NCBI GenBank assembly: GCA_036426205.1
Contig: CM071571.1
Span: forward strand, 109,031,257 to 109,095,256
Length of the DNA: 64,000 nt
Source: Ascaphus truei
Taxonomy: Eukaryota; Chordata; Amphibia; Anura; Ascaphidae
Reading direction: 5' to 3'
Below, piece after piece: positions 32,341 through 42,742 of the stretch (the stretch's first letter is position 1; each line of letters begins with the position of its first letter). The notes beneath the pieces were generated by a model. That model was not told where the DNA came from, made no database searches, and saw nothing but the letters and a program-made list of their open reading frames with translations. The position numbers and the translations under genes are program-made.

Positions 32341-33480
32341 TGATCTGTCAAGAAACTTACTAGAGCACAGGATTTTAGTGATGGGCCCTAGGATAAAATA
32401 ATTTTTCTATTTAAAAAAATAATCTCACCAAATTCCAGATGAGGCATTCCTCAGGTATGCCCAGATAAAGCTTTTCCCTGTTGAAATCATTTCATATACA
32501 CCACCCCAACAACAACAAAAGAACATGTAGACTAGGCCCATTAGAGAAAGGCATAATAACGTCTCTTTACCCAACTCTTATTACCCATCATAAAAGAGAG
32601 GGAACAGCGACATATCAGAAAGTGGGAAGACATAGGTGAGCAGTTAGAGCTACAGGGCTGATATATCGAGAAACATCGCCAAAGTGTCTATCAAAACACA
32701 CACACATAAGAGAACAGCTATAAGCTGTGATATACATGCTACCTAACCCCATCTAAGAATCAAATATATGAAGAAAAAAAAAATCATTCATCGCATTGTT
32801 TCTGGGATTCTGGCCAGATTGGCTCGTTGTTCTGTATATGGTGGCAAGGCCCAGTCATTAAAGCCTTATGGAATGAGGTGTTTGATCTAATAAGAAAGAC
32901 ATTAAATATTTCGCTGATGCCCTCGCCATGGATGACTCTACTGCATAAAAAGGCTGACAATGCTTCCTTTAAGCCAGTGCTGCGCAAACTTTTTCAGCTG
33001 CAGCCCCCTTCCTGGGAGCCGCAGCATTCGAACCCCTCCCCCCCCACACGGCACGGCTTCAAATGAAGTTGCGGGTCACGTCACGTGACCCCGCAGCGTA
33101 ATTTGACGCGCGTTGCCATGGCGACCCGACTGCCAGTAGGTAAATGAGGTTACAGAGGCCTCACGCTTCCCCCGGCATTAAATTAAATGCCTGGGGGAAG
33201 AGCGCGGGGCCCCTGTAACAGCCCACGCCACCCCTGCAAATGTTGCCGCCCCCCAGTTTGCGCACCGCTGCTTTAAGCAATGTAAACTAATAAACCACAG
33301 TCTCAGCAGCAAAATGTGTTATAGCAGCTGCCTGGTGAGGTCCCATAGCTAACATTTTAGCAATAATAGATAAAATATGGAAAGTTCTATCCATGGAGAA
33401 ATTCACTGCTTGGGTCAATGACTTGGCCGATAGATTTGCCAAGACTTGGTGTCCATGGATAGAAAAAAATTCCCACATTC
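32340..33480 (+). pseudogene. L1-like ORF2 C-terminus (copy A, part 2), split by a hAT MITE
   Basis: 32790-32974 encodes HCFWDSGQIGSLFCIWWQGP, the cysteine/histidine-containing C-terminal motif of L1 ORF2 (normally C-x3-C...H...W-x2-C). 33279-33480 encodes the tail with IDKIWKVLSMEKFTAW and FAKTWCPWIE. The MITE 32975-33270 separates the two halves. Confidence 0.75.
32975..33270. mobile_element. hAT-type MITE, copy 3, inserted in L1
   Basis: 296 bases; ends CAGTGCTGCGCAAACT and (complement) CAGCGGTGCGCAAACT; perfect 8-bp duplication CTTTAAGC (32967-32974, 33271-33278). Internal gtcacgtcacgtgaccccgc and aaattaaatgcctgggggaa blocks as in copy 1. Confidence 0.94.
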
Positions 33481-33879
33481 ATTTTGACAGATCAAGTCTA
33501 ATACTCTAGCCAGGGTGGCTCAGAAACAAAAGGGATGAAGGTATATACCACCTGGAGAGATACGTTATATAGGAAGTGGTGCGATTCCAGCTGAGCGATA
33601 CATGGTGTTTTTCCCTCCTAGGTTACTTGATTATGTTTCAACCCCTCTGTGTTATGTACCCCATATTCCCCTCCCCTAAATGGGTCTCTGGTTCCATGCT
33701 TTTGAAGTATGCTGCATGTGTATATATGAAACAAGTGAACAAAAGTGGACTAATAATTTAAGGAATCTATGTCAGTATTGTACTCCAGTAAGTTCAAAAT
33801 GGTATGCTGTGACTGCCATCACCAGCCCCTTTACTTTTATTCAAATAACTAATAAAATTAATGGTTGAAAATATTTTAT

Positions 33880-35410
33880 TCTATATAAAAACAAAGTGAT
33901 GAAGAAGTACCTAAGAAATGGATTGAGCTCCACCATCTCATTTAACCCCTGGGGGGCTTTTACTAAGGAACAAAGATCCAATATAGCCCCCTATGCTGTA
34001 ATTTCCAATCTCTATGACCACCTCAAGGCCTCTAAATAAGATACCAGCTGGACTCCCACTGTGGTGATCCAAAAAATGCTGAGCCAAATTATGAATTCTT
34101 TTGCCCTCATACTCAATCTACTTGAATTTTTTTCCATTGACATGTTCACCAATACGAATGGTGAGGGTTCTAATAGTTTCGCCAATGTATTGAAGTCCAC
34201 AAGGACAATTGATCACATACATATTAGAAAGCAAGTGTATAAAATAAGATATTTGTAGTTCCTTCCAGTGGTAGTAATCAAAATAGATTTGTCACACGAC
34301 CTATTTACCCACAACACCCACTGCGAAAATTGCCAAGGGTCTGGACAGCAAAGAGGCCACAGTGGTATTAACATGAGAACTTCTAAGCGCACTAGGCGCC
34401 AGGATGTACTTTACACTATGGGCTTTTCTAAATACCACTTTAGGTCATTCACATAGGTCATTGTTAAAAGACCCCAGTGCCCCAGACTTAAAGATTCGCC
34501 TAATTTTTAAATCCTCTTTATTAATATCAGTAATAAACGAGGATCCCTTGAATTTAGAATTTATTTTTCTTTCTTTGTGTTGCAGAAGAGTATCACATTG
34601 CACCCCATTGCCTCTTTTCAGAGATAACTCAATAATTGTAGGGTCATATCCCTTATCCAAACATTTACGTGCCCCCATCTTGGCTTGTACGTCATAATCT
34701 TCTGTTTTAGAGCCACGGGGACTCACCAAGCACTTATTTTAGGGAGATGGTATATAATGTGAACCCGGGGATGTTTTTTGAAAAGATATTGATATTCATT
34801 GATACAAATACTTCCTTCATCCTTTGGTCACAAAGATATTGAGAAATGACAAATAAACTGAAGTTGGATCACTGTCCAAAACCCAATAGGAAGGAATATC
34901 CCCAAAAGACGCAATGCTTCATTAATATAATCATCGCAATTTTGGAGAACTGTACCATGCCTCCTTTATCCCCCTGACGTATCCCTAGGAAACAAGGACA
35001 CCCACGTGTGGTTTGTACTCAGACAGCATGAAGATCCAGGCTTTTAAACCCTCCTAACAAGCTAGGTGAAAGATGATTACCTAAGATTAACCAGATCACG
35101 GCTGGACTCAGTAGCTACACATGTTTTCCCTGCATAGCTATTAGACAGGGAAACTATCCTATCACAATGCGCCTCTAGATTCATAGGGCTTAAAGATAGA
35201 TTTAGCCTTGAATGTTGAATGCTTGAAGTGCTTACTCCCATCATCATCATCATCCAAGAGACTGATGAGATCCCCCACTGCCTGTAGTTCTATGGCTGAG
35301 AATTCTACAGGATCAACAAGAGGATCCACTTCATTATATGTAACAGTATTCAAAATGGGGTTATCACAAAAGGGGTCTCCAAAAGGAGGCTTTGGTCTAT
35401 TCTTCAAAAA
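33880..35410 (-). pseudogene. Penelope-like element 2 (internally deleted)
   Basis: Minus-strand remnant, from high to low coordinates: N-terminal segment at 35407-35162 (STFKAKSIFKPYES); an RT-entry motif GDKGG at about 34980-34960; then, after loss of the RT core, the post-RT segment at 34729-34445; the GIY-YIG domain near 34225-34130 (INCPCGLQYIGETIRTLTIR); and a terminal W-I-F...P-x-G-L-N-E block near 33990-33940. Stops and frame breaks throughout. A different copy from element 1. Confidence 0.8.
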
Positions 35411-35539
35411 AATGCTTCATGCGCAAGTTTGGGTTTGAGTGACCAGGACAGTGCAATTGCACAGAAGCTGTCCTAAATAGTTAGCATGCCAAAACTCCCA
35501 CCTCACTGTAACCGCAAATTGCTTCCAATTCAAGGAACA

Positions 35540-36040
35540 CGGGTCAAAGGGTTGGTGATCCTTGTTCCATCAGCGTGTGCTGGTCAGGAAAAATCAGCTC
35601 TGGACAGACCAACCAGGGGGATGCTAGGGTCATAGTTGCCCTAGTGTCAAGCAGACCAGTCACCAATTGGAGGTGGATCAGCCGTGCTGTTCCATACTCA
35701 TAAGTGTGATTGGGTGCTCTATAGGGAAGGTAGCTGGACGTGTATACTCCCAGGCCGACCACACGTGGAACATTTCCTTTCATGTTGGAACAGGATGTCC
35801 TCCTAAGCTTTATAAAACTTGGGGAAGCTATGATACGTGAGCCGCGAGGATAGGCTGGTGCCAGAGTCCCAACTGCCCATCAAGGGTTGACGCGGGAGAG
35901 ACTGTCCCTGGATCAGAGCACAAAGTATTTCTCACTATGGAAGATGACCATTTGATCCTCTGGGGTTGCATAGGGCCACAGATCAGCCAACATGTCTCCA
36001 AGCTATTGCACATACCTCTGTAGGACAACTCAGTCGCTAG
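35540..36040 (-). pseudogene. Ty3/gypsy gag-protease fragment
   Basis: The minus-strand frame 35783-35544 contains LVTGLLDTRATMTLAS, a retropepsin active-site motif (D-T-G-A read as D-T-R-A). Just upstream (about 35790-35760) is CSTCGRPG, half of a zinc knuckle. 36030-35880 looks like gag. Not the same lineage as the element at 1-1830, judging by the protease motif. Confidence 0.65.
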
Positions 36041-36052
36041 GCTCGCTCACAG

Positions 36053-36096
36053 TCACACCTTGATAAAGCACATTAGCGCGAAACGCGTAGTTGTGT
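36053..36096 (+). ncRNA. Hammerhead-ribozyme-like module 7
   Basis: Stem I CACACC with GTTGTG (5 of 6 pairs), core TTGATAA, stem II GCAC/GCGC (3 of 4 pairs), exact GAAA, ACGCGT, GTA. Confidence 0.55.
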
Positions 36097-36200
36097 TTTT
36101 TACCTGTCAGTTATCCATGTGAGCTAATAAATTATTTTTATGGGAGTTACCCTTTGATCGATATTTTTACTGCCGTTCTGGTCATGCTCCATTTCTACAC
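36053..36200 (+). mobile_element. Hammerhead-like module 7 with its AATAAA-type tail
   Basis: The module is followed at about 36125 by gctaataaattatttttatg, the same spacing as in the elements at 23532 and 38784. Left and right ends not found. Confidence 0.45.
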
Positions 36201-36204
36201 AGTT

Positions 36205-38325
36205 GTTCCTTGGATCTCTCAGTTATCTTGACAGCCTTGTAGAGCAGCACTGCTGCTGCCACTCAAAATTAATTTTAGTGATTCAGATTCTTTAGTGCTC
36301 TCTCTTCAGAAGCCTGGTACATTATTGTATGCTAAGTTGAAAGGTTGTGAGAGCTGAATTACTTTAGTACTTCCAAACTCTTCAGTAATAGTGTAGAAAT
36401 GCCAAAATCCAGAAATGAATAAATGAGATGGTAAATAAACAACTAATAATAAAGCTTTTGAGCAGTACATTGTGATAACTTTTAGGACTAGATCCACAAT
36501 AGATGCTAAGATCTAGCATGCCTTTATTCTAGTGCACATGAACGGAAGCTGAGGCGTGCTAAAGCTTAGCATCCTCTTGTGGATCTGGGCCGTAATGCTT
36601 TATGTCAACCAATATGTTCATATACGTATAACACGAGGAATCGACATGCTGCAAGTAGCAAAGTTAAATATCAGCCTGAATTTGATGAAGCAATTACAAT
36701 TGTGATCAAGAAAAAAGTAGCTAAATGTACAGTAGCACGGCAGTAATCTTCTGTGGCGGTGCAATGCAGCCCTGTTTATATAGTTATCATCCTAAATTGC
36801 AGAATAACGTCTCCAAACCTTAGTGTCTACTTACTGATGTCTCCTTGCTGCAGAACTGGGGGGTAAGAAGTGGAATTAGCGCAAAAAACAGATGCGTCAA
36901 AGAAAATGATTCTTATGTAAAGCAATAGGATTTTTTCCTTTGACAAATCTTGTGCAATTATTTTGCACTGGTTTTGTCCCAGTTATGCAGCCTGGGGACA
37001 TTAGTAAATACCACCCTTGTTCCTATGCTACATCTCAGGTACTTAACTTTTGTACTAGCTCTGATGGTTTTAGAAACTATTGATCTTCCAACCAAGACAC
37101 ATACACCCTCCGATAACTTGTCTCATCATCCTAAATGTAATACAGACTTGAAAAGCAGAAATAAAAGAGGACCTTCTTCTCTTCTGCACGTGCCATAGGC
37201 TGCCACTTAACTCAATAAAATAAGTAATAGCTTTCAGGAGTATGTCTCTTTTACCCAATTATTATACTGTTCATTCAATGAGTGTAGCAGAAACTAGGTA
37301 AAGGGCGTCTAGTGGATTAAACGTGCACCATTGGGTATAAACCATCAAGGCTGAAGGAGAAAGTATCCTGACAGATATTCTTCCCTAGGTACAATGTGTG
37401 TAGGCTCCAATTTAATTTAATTTTGCAGTCAACTCACGTAGAGACAACGATCATTATTCTACTGTGGTTCAAGCACTTAAAGTAATTTGCATATATTGAT
37501 TTCCAGTGAAATGTAAAAAGCATTACCCGATTGCACTCTGTGAGGAGAGCTTACAGGGAAGCAACCACATGAAGTATCTGATTAATAAAATGTTTGCACT
37601 ATCCTTAACCTACCACAATGTCAAACTCCAAGTAACAGAGATGGAAACCTAAAAGTACCAGTATGCTCCTCGTCCTTTTGATTTAACTTTGTATTCTTTG
37701 AGAAGCATAGTACATCTGCATAGAGGATATTTCCACCCACTATGAAGCCATACAATAATAATGCTGCACATTATAATGTAGCAGTCGCAATAGTGACTCC
37801 AGCGACTCCTCTACAGGACTATTGGCTTCCTTAGAAAGATACAATCAACTTAAAGAAACTGTTTTACTTATTTGTTATTTGTATTTTGTGAAAATTAATG
37901 TTTTGTATTTCTCCGGGTCTACCGAATTAAAGCATATCAGCTTCTTACGTTTATCTGTTAAAATAATGATAGCATCTTAATTATTTTACAAACAAAATTG
38001 TAACAATTTACCTGTGACGTTAAAAGACGGACACTCTTTTCCCCAAAATACATTAGATAAAGGGGCGCATGGGTGATGCAGATTTGTATAAATGCATAAA
38101 TTTGTAGGTCAATTGAGTGGAACACAGTAGCCATTATAAAACCCCCCCAATCACAGATGATTGCAACTGAAACTATAAGAATCCAAGAGTTTAAGGCACA
38201 AGCAGAAATCCCAAGTCGAAAAAATAAAAAATTGGACTCCTAAAAGGTTTCAGTTTAACAGGCAACCATGTTCAATGGTTGAGTCTAAAAATAGTGACTC
38301 ACAACAGGCCTGTCATAATTTAGAT
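36205..38325. other. Repeat-poor AT-rich DNA
   Basis: No protein motif, tandem repeat or repeat family recognised over about 2.1 kb. It may be single-copy intronic or intergenic sequence. Confidence 0.45.
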
Positions 38326-38640
38326 GAAGATCCCCTGAGTCCTGCTTCAAAACAAGACATGGCCAGATACATGGTAAAGCACCCTTCATAGGTCATTTCA
38401 TAAAATCGATTGAATCCATTAAGCAGTTCCTCTGGAAGAGAAAACAAGCTTCATACACAATCTCATGGAGAAAGTGTTCCAGTTGACTCAGGAACGGCAA
38501 GACCTCCGTTGCCAGGTGGACCTCTTTTATATGAAAAACATGAGGGTTTAGAGAATTGATCTCGGCGAAACAATCTGAGAATCAGAAACATACCGGAAAA
38601 GATCGAAGTTAAAAGTTTACCTGCTTAAACTCATTGCGAG

Positions 38641-39118
38641 AAATGTGTAAAACCGGTGCACAGCCATAAAATAGGAGTAATCCAGGGCAACTCCAAATAA
38701 AAATATAATTTATTGTGAAGCTCAGGCGGATAACGGATGGAAAACGCACCTACGCGTTTTGTGCACAAGCACTTTATCAAGACATCATCGGATCACCAGT
38801 GGATTGCACACCCTGGAACTGCTGGACTGTCCTAAAAGGGAGGTTATCAGGTAATGGGCTTCAGCCCTGAGTTAAATTACCCTGCTCTCCCACAACTAAA
38901 TATATTGTATATTGTGTAAAGGATATTATTGTGTGCCATATACTGTGGTTACCTGACAGACACCGCTAGGCACTTACGCCTCTTTACTACCACTATACAT
39001 GGACACTTTTCATTGTGAATAATCACTACAGCACCCAGGAGTTATATGGACATATCACACACGGTTTTTACAGGGCTTACATGTGATTGTGAGCACCATT
39101 TCCCGCCGTATCCTATTT
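38641..39118 (-). mobile_element. Hammerhead-bearing insertion with 17-bp TSD
   Basis: 478 bases, flanked by cttaaactcattgcgag (38624-38640) and cttaaactcactgcgag (39119-39135; one difference). A long duplication points to target-primed retrotransposition rather than cut-and-paste. On the minus strand: 5' region, module 8, then AATAAATTATATTTTTATTT and a terminal GCTGTGCACCGGTTTTACAC block related to that at 10491. Confidence 0.75.
38747..38784 (-). ncRNA. Hammerhead-ribozyme-like module 8
   Basis: Core TTGATAA, stem II GTGC/GCAC (4 bp, loop TTGT), AAAA for GAAA, ACGCGT, GTA; stem I only weakly paired. Confidence 0.5.
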
Positions 39119-39178
39119 CTTAAACTCACTGCGAGCATGGTTTCCCATACTGCTTGGAGAAAAGCTCTAGATAGATGG

Positions 39179-39793
39179 CGAGGGAAAGAATTTAGTAGCG
39201 CCAACCGTGTGTTGAATCCAGATGCAGATAACCAATAAATGCACAAAAGGTCCCGCTGCCAGAGTCTATAGAGGTGATTCAAAGTCCTCCACACAAAGTC
39301 AGTCACAGAAAAAAAGAAGTCCTCGGCGCGTGGTTATAATCGTAGTCCCCAAAACATGTAGGGAGAGAAAAAACAACAAACCACAAAAGAAAAGGTGGTT
39401 AGAATTGACTCAATGCGCAACTTGATATTGCGTGATGTTAAAAAGAAGAACACTTACATAAGCTGCAACTCATTTAAAAGGTTCCCACAATACTTCTTAG
39501 ATGTGCCTCAAAACATAAAGGAGAAGGATATAGTGTAAAACAGTTAATGAAGAAATTAAGTTAAAATAGAATGCTCACTCACAAACGGCCATAAACATAT
39601 GGCATAGAAAGGGTTCTCACTCCGGATTCGACACGCCTCTCCCTTCTCTCACAGGGCGTCGGTACGGTGTCCGTCTCAGCTTAGGAGATGACGTCAGCTG
39701 TCGGTGTCAGCGGGGGACTCCCCTAGGCTCGGTTGTTTTTTCTTTCCCTACATGTTTTGTTACACGCGCCGGAGGACTTCTTTTTTTCTTTGA
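39179..39793. mobile_element. Foldback insertion with 12-bp TSD
   Basis: 615 bases between ctagatagatgg repeats (39167-39178, 39794-39805). Inverted arms 39298-39375 and 39730-39793 (agaagtcctc-ggcgcgtg ... aaaacatgtaggg and complement). The aaaacatgtaggg tip resembles the AAAACGCGTAGGG end of the hammerhead-like modules, but no CTGATGA core is visible. Confidence 0.7.
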
Positions 39794-40148
39794 CTAGATA
39801 GATGGAGCTCTGAGAAATAAATTTGCAGGACCAAGCAAATTGCGTGACCTAGTAGTGAAACTGCCCAAGATACCACGGAGACCATGCTGGAATTTGCTTA
39901 GAATCAAGCACCTTCCACACAAAATCGACAATTCCTCAAGCCTATTACAACTATGTTTATTTATTTATAAAATGTTTTACCAGGGAGTAATACATTAAGA
40001 TACAGTGGTGAAGCACTGGATACTCTACAGCTGGGGCTTCCCTTGCAAGATTATGTTTTTTTTTATGAACGGTTCCATGAGGTCGGCAGCTTTATTAAAA
40101 GAGTCACCTTGCCCTGGGGCCATAGAATCCATTTGGAGAATGGGACGT

Positions 40149-40724
40149 TGTAGGCGGACGCTCACAGAGGTATGCAAGGGAGACTGATTATAGTGAAATT
40201 AAATAAGCCTTTTATTGCGCCTGTTTCCTTAACATCAGGAAATCATCCAAACAAGGGGTAAACAAAGCTTCTATTCACTTGGTAGTATTTCTAGTGAAAT
40301 ACTATGCAGTTCACAACTCCCTTAGATAAGCATATCTCCCAGCCCCAAACATATAGCATGAAATAAGCAGATATAGAAAGTCTCATAAATGAAAGTCTTA
40401 TCTGTTCCTTGTGGTTTCGAGGGAAAATCTTCTCTGTCCCTGGTTTAGCTCCCCTTTCCTCAGGGTGTGTCAGCATTCAGGTTTAGAAGTTTCCCCTGTG
40501 TCTTGAAAGCAGCTCTGCTGTTTCTTCTGGCAGGGCTCAAGACTGTTTGTCTCCAAGTTCAGCTCAGGTGTGAGCTAAGGAGTCTCACTTCCTGTCTCAA
40601 AAGACAGGCTTTTCTAAGCCGTCTAATCAGGCAGGTGGTGTTTGTTAATTGACCACCAGCAGTTAACCACCACACTGCTGGATTAGAGGTACATTACCTG
40701 AACAGGGATAACTCCCCTGTTACA
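40149..40724 (-). mobile_element. LTR (3' LTR in element orientation) of coiled-coil LTR element
   Basis: 576 bases; in element (minus) orientation it starts TGTAACAGGGG and ends CGCCTACA. Poly(A) signal AATAAA at 40216-40211. The outer flank GACGT (40144-40148) matches GACGT after the other outer LTR (47497-47501): a perfect 5-bp TSD. It differs from the 46932 LTR by roughly nine substitutions or small indels and a 12-base indel, so the insertion is not new. Confidence 0.93.
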
Positions 40725-41327
40725 TACCTCCCCTGTTTGTGGGAAGCTCGGGCTTGCCACGGCCAAAGCCCATCCTTCCACTCTCATTCTAGATATCTCT
40801 GTGACTTGAATGAGAGTGGATGGAGGAAAAGAACCCTCAGTCCTGCTGGGATTGGAGCCCTTTCTCCAGTTTATTTGTGTCTCCTCCTGAAGGTGCTTGA
40901 TATCAGCACTCCTCAGTCGCTCGAGGAGGACTTTTTCTAAGTATAGTCTTTTTGCTACGTGCGCGGTCATGAGATTTCCCTTGCGTCGGGTGCTCGTCTT
41001 ATTGTAGGCATACTGTATGGCAGCAGTTGCAGAACGTTTCAAAACAGCCCTTTGAGTTTTCCGCTCTTGAAGTTGTCTCTCTGCCCTTTTCCCACTCAAT
41101 GGGGTTGCTAGTTCAGCCTCTTTGGGGTTAAGTTGCAATTCCACACCCACTTCCAGAGAATGCCCCATCTTTTCAGCTTCATCAGCTAAGGATTCTTCTG
41201 GTTTTGATTCAGCACGTGTACCTTCTTTTGTTGCCTGTTGGGTGGCTGAAGGTTTTTCTAGTGCTTGTTTAGGTGGTTCACATTTTGCAAACTTGTCTTT
41301 CAGATGAGCGGTATTCCCAGCTCTCAC
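40683..41327 (-). pseudogene. Coiled-coil LTR element, ORF-D (C-terminal part)
   Basis: Basic, Lys/Glu-rich open frame of about 214 codons that overlaps the end of ORF-C in another frame and runs a few codons into the LTR. The opening codon in this frame is GTG, not ATG; the same frame also reads open upstream of it. It is therefore more likely the continuation of ORF-C after a frameshift near 41330-41345 than a separate gene. No known domain recognised. Confidence 0.6.
40725..40745 (-). other. Polypurine tract of the LTR element
   Basis: Minus strand reads acaaacaggggaggta immediately before the 3' LTR, the expected plus-strand primer position. Confidence 0.7.
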
Positions 41328-42433
41328 TGTATCCTTGCCTTCATGGTTTTTGAGGCTGTGGGATACTGACGCTTAGTCAGGGTCAATACTTGTCCTTGTA
41401 GGACTGTAATCTCATCCGCGAGAGATCCCTGTTTTTTGAGTGCGTCTTGCAAGTGCCTTCTCAGGGAATTTATCTGCACACTTTGCTTTCTCTGAGCTTG
41501 CTTCCACATTTTTATTGCATTGTGAAGCACTATGAATTTCTTTGCTTGGGCCACAGTTAATTGTTTTAGTTTCTGGACCTTCTTGTGCTCCCTTTTGTGC
41601 CGGGTCACCTGGGTTCTAAGCTTGGCCTCTAGCGATGCTTTGGTGACGCTCAGGGTTGCCTTCAGTTTCTCATGCTGCTTTGCGGGGACATACTGGGTCA
41701 TCAGACGTTCCTGCAGCACTTGAATTTCTTTAACAGCCTGCAGATTTTCTTCCTGAAGAGTTCGCTGTTTCTCCTCGGCCTTCTCGAGGTGCGTACGCAG
41801 ACCTTGCAGTTGGTTCTGCAGTCGGTGCTCTGCTTCAAACTTCTCACCTTCCAAAAGTCTATTTATTTCCTTAAGCTCGCATAGCTTTTTATTCTTTTCC
41901 TTGACTTCGTCTGTCAACTGAAAATTTTCTCCTTTCAGTTTTAAGTTCTCTCTTTTTAATCTTGAATTTTCTCCTTTTTCAGTCTCTATACTATTCAGGG
42001 CCTCTTTGCAGTCCTCCTTCCATTTACGCACATCTGCTTTGAGAATGACCCTCTCCTGGCGTGAGACTTCCTTCTCTAGGTTGAGGGTCTGAAGCTCCTT
42101 CTGAGAGACTTTGAGATCTATATCAAAATTGACAATAATTTCTTTAGATATGTCCAGCTCCTCAGTGAGACTGTGTAGTTCCTTTCTGGAAACTTCCAGA
42201 TCTGTGCGGCAGCTGTTGGTCTCATGATGTGAGGCATCCAGTGCTCTGCAGAGTGTCTGAACCTCTTTCTGAGATACGTCCACCTCTGTCCGGACATTGT
42301 TGACCTCCTTTTGTGAGGCATTCAGCTCTACGCGAAGAGTTTGGACCTCTTGCTGAAAGACTGTCGTCTGCTTTAGTGCCTCCTCATACTTCCGCTTCAG
42401 CTTAGTCATCATTTTATCAGCTCTGCTTTTCAT
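41324..42433 (-). CDS. Coiled-coil LTR element, ORF-C (369 aa)
   Basis: Long coiled-coil protein of unknown function carried inside an LTR element, in the place where gag-pol would be expected. Residues about 30-141 are eight consecutive 14-residue (two-heptad) units of the type VQTLRVELNASQKE, encoded by a degenerate 42-bp DNA repeat (about 42346-42011). The rest is continuous heptad-like Lys/Glu/Leu sequence with basic stretches (HKREHKKVQKLKQ). No protease, RT, RNase H or integrase motif. The frame upstream (42434-42464) shows the coiled coil continuing in a different frame, so the original protein was longer and has suffered frameshifts at about 42433 and 42480. It could be a gag analogue or a captured host coiled-coil gene. 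Confidence 0.75.
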   Translation of the reverse strand: MKSRADKMMTKLKRKYEEALKQTTVFQQEVQTLRVELNASQKEVNNVRTEVDVSQKEVQTLCRALDASHHETNSCRTDLEVSRKELHSLTEELDISKEIIVNFDIDLKVSQKELQTLNLEKEVSRQERVILKADVRKWKEDCKEALNSIETEKGENSRLKRENLKLKGENFQLTDEVKEKNKKLCELKEINRLLEGEKFEAEHRLQNQLQGLRTHLEKAEEKQRTLQEENLQAVKEIQVLQERLMTQYVPAKQHEKLKATLSVTKASLEAKLRTQVTRHKREHKKVQKLKQLTVAQAKKFIVLHNAIKMWKQAQRKQSVQINSLRRHLQDALKKQGSLADEITVLQGQVLTLTKRQYPTASKTMKARIQ

Positions 42434-42463
42434 TCATGGCGGAAATAGTAGCATTTGCAGTAT

Positions 42464-42742
42464 CTAGCTCAGTCTTGAGATCGTCAATTGTGTCCTGGCT
42501 GTAGAGTACATTGCGAGCACATGTTCCTGTAGCTTCACGTTATTTTTCAGTAGCTCCGCGTAACCATCTTTATTTTGTTTCAATTGTTCACGGAGTATAT
42601 CACAGTCACGCCTGGCATTCTTCAGGGCATCCTCAGGGCTGGTCAAGGGATCGACACTCACTGGTTCCAGCTCCGCTTCCCTGGGATGGTTGGTTGAGGG
42701 TTCCTCACTGTTGGCACCGGCAGACACTTCTTTGTGGTACAC
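42464..42742 (-). pseudogene. Coiled-coil LTR element, ORF-B (frameshifted middle)
   Basis: About 92 codons in the same frame as ORF-C, in the -1 frame relative to ORF-A, overlapping its end by 85 bases. The frame opens at GTG rather than ATG (VYHKEV). It contains DALKNARRDCDILREQLKQN, start of the coiled coil. A stop at 42464 separates it from ORF-C, but the coiled-coil pattern (DDLKTELDTANATIS) goes on in the next frame. Programmed frameshifting from ORF-A cannot be excluded; no obvious slippery heptamer was seen. Confidence 0.6.

Larger units (their letters stand above)
38330..39920 (+). pseudogene. L1-like ORF1 remnant (copy B) with two insertions
   Basis: The frame near 38565-38625 reads RNNLRIRNIPEKIEVKSLPA, the linker between the coiled coil and RRM of L1 ORF1p. 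After the first insertion, 39121-39178 continues (AWRKALDRW). After the second, 39797-39900 gives GALRNKFAGPSKLRDLVVKL. The insertions at 38641-39118 and 39179-39793 each carry their own duplications. Confidence 0.75.
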
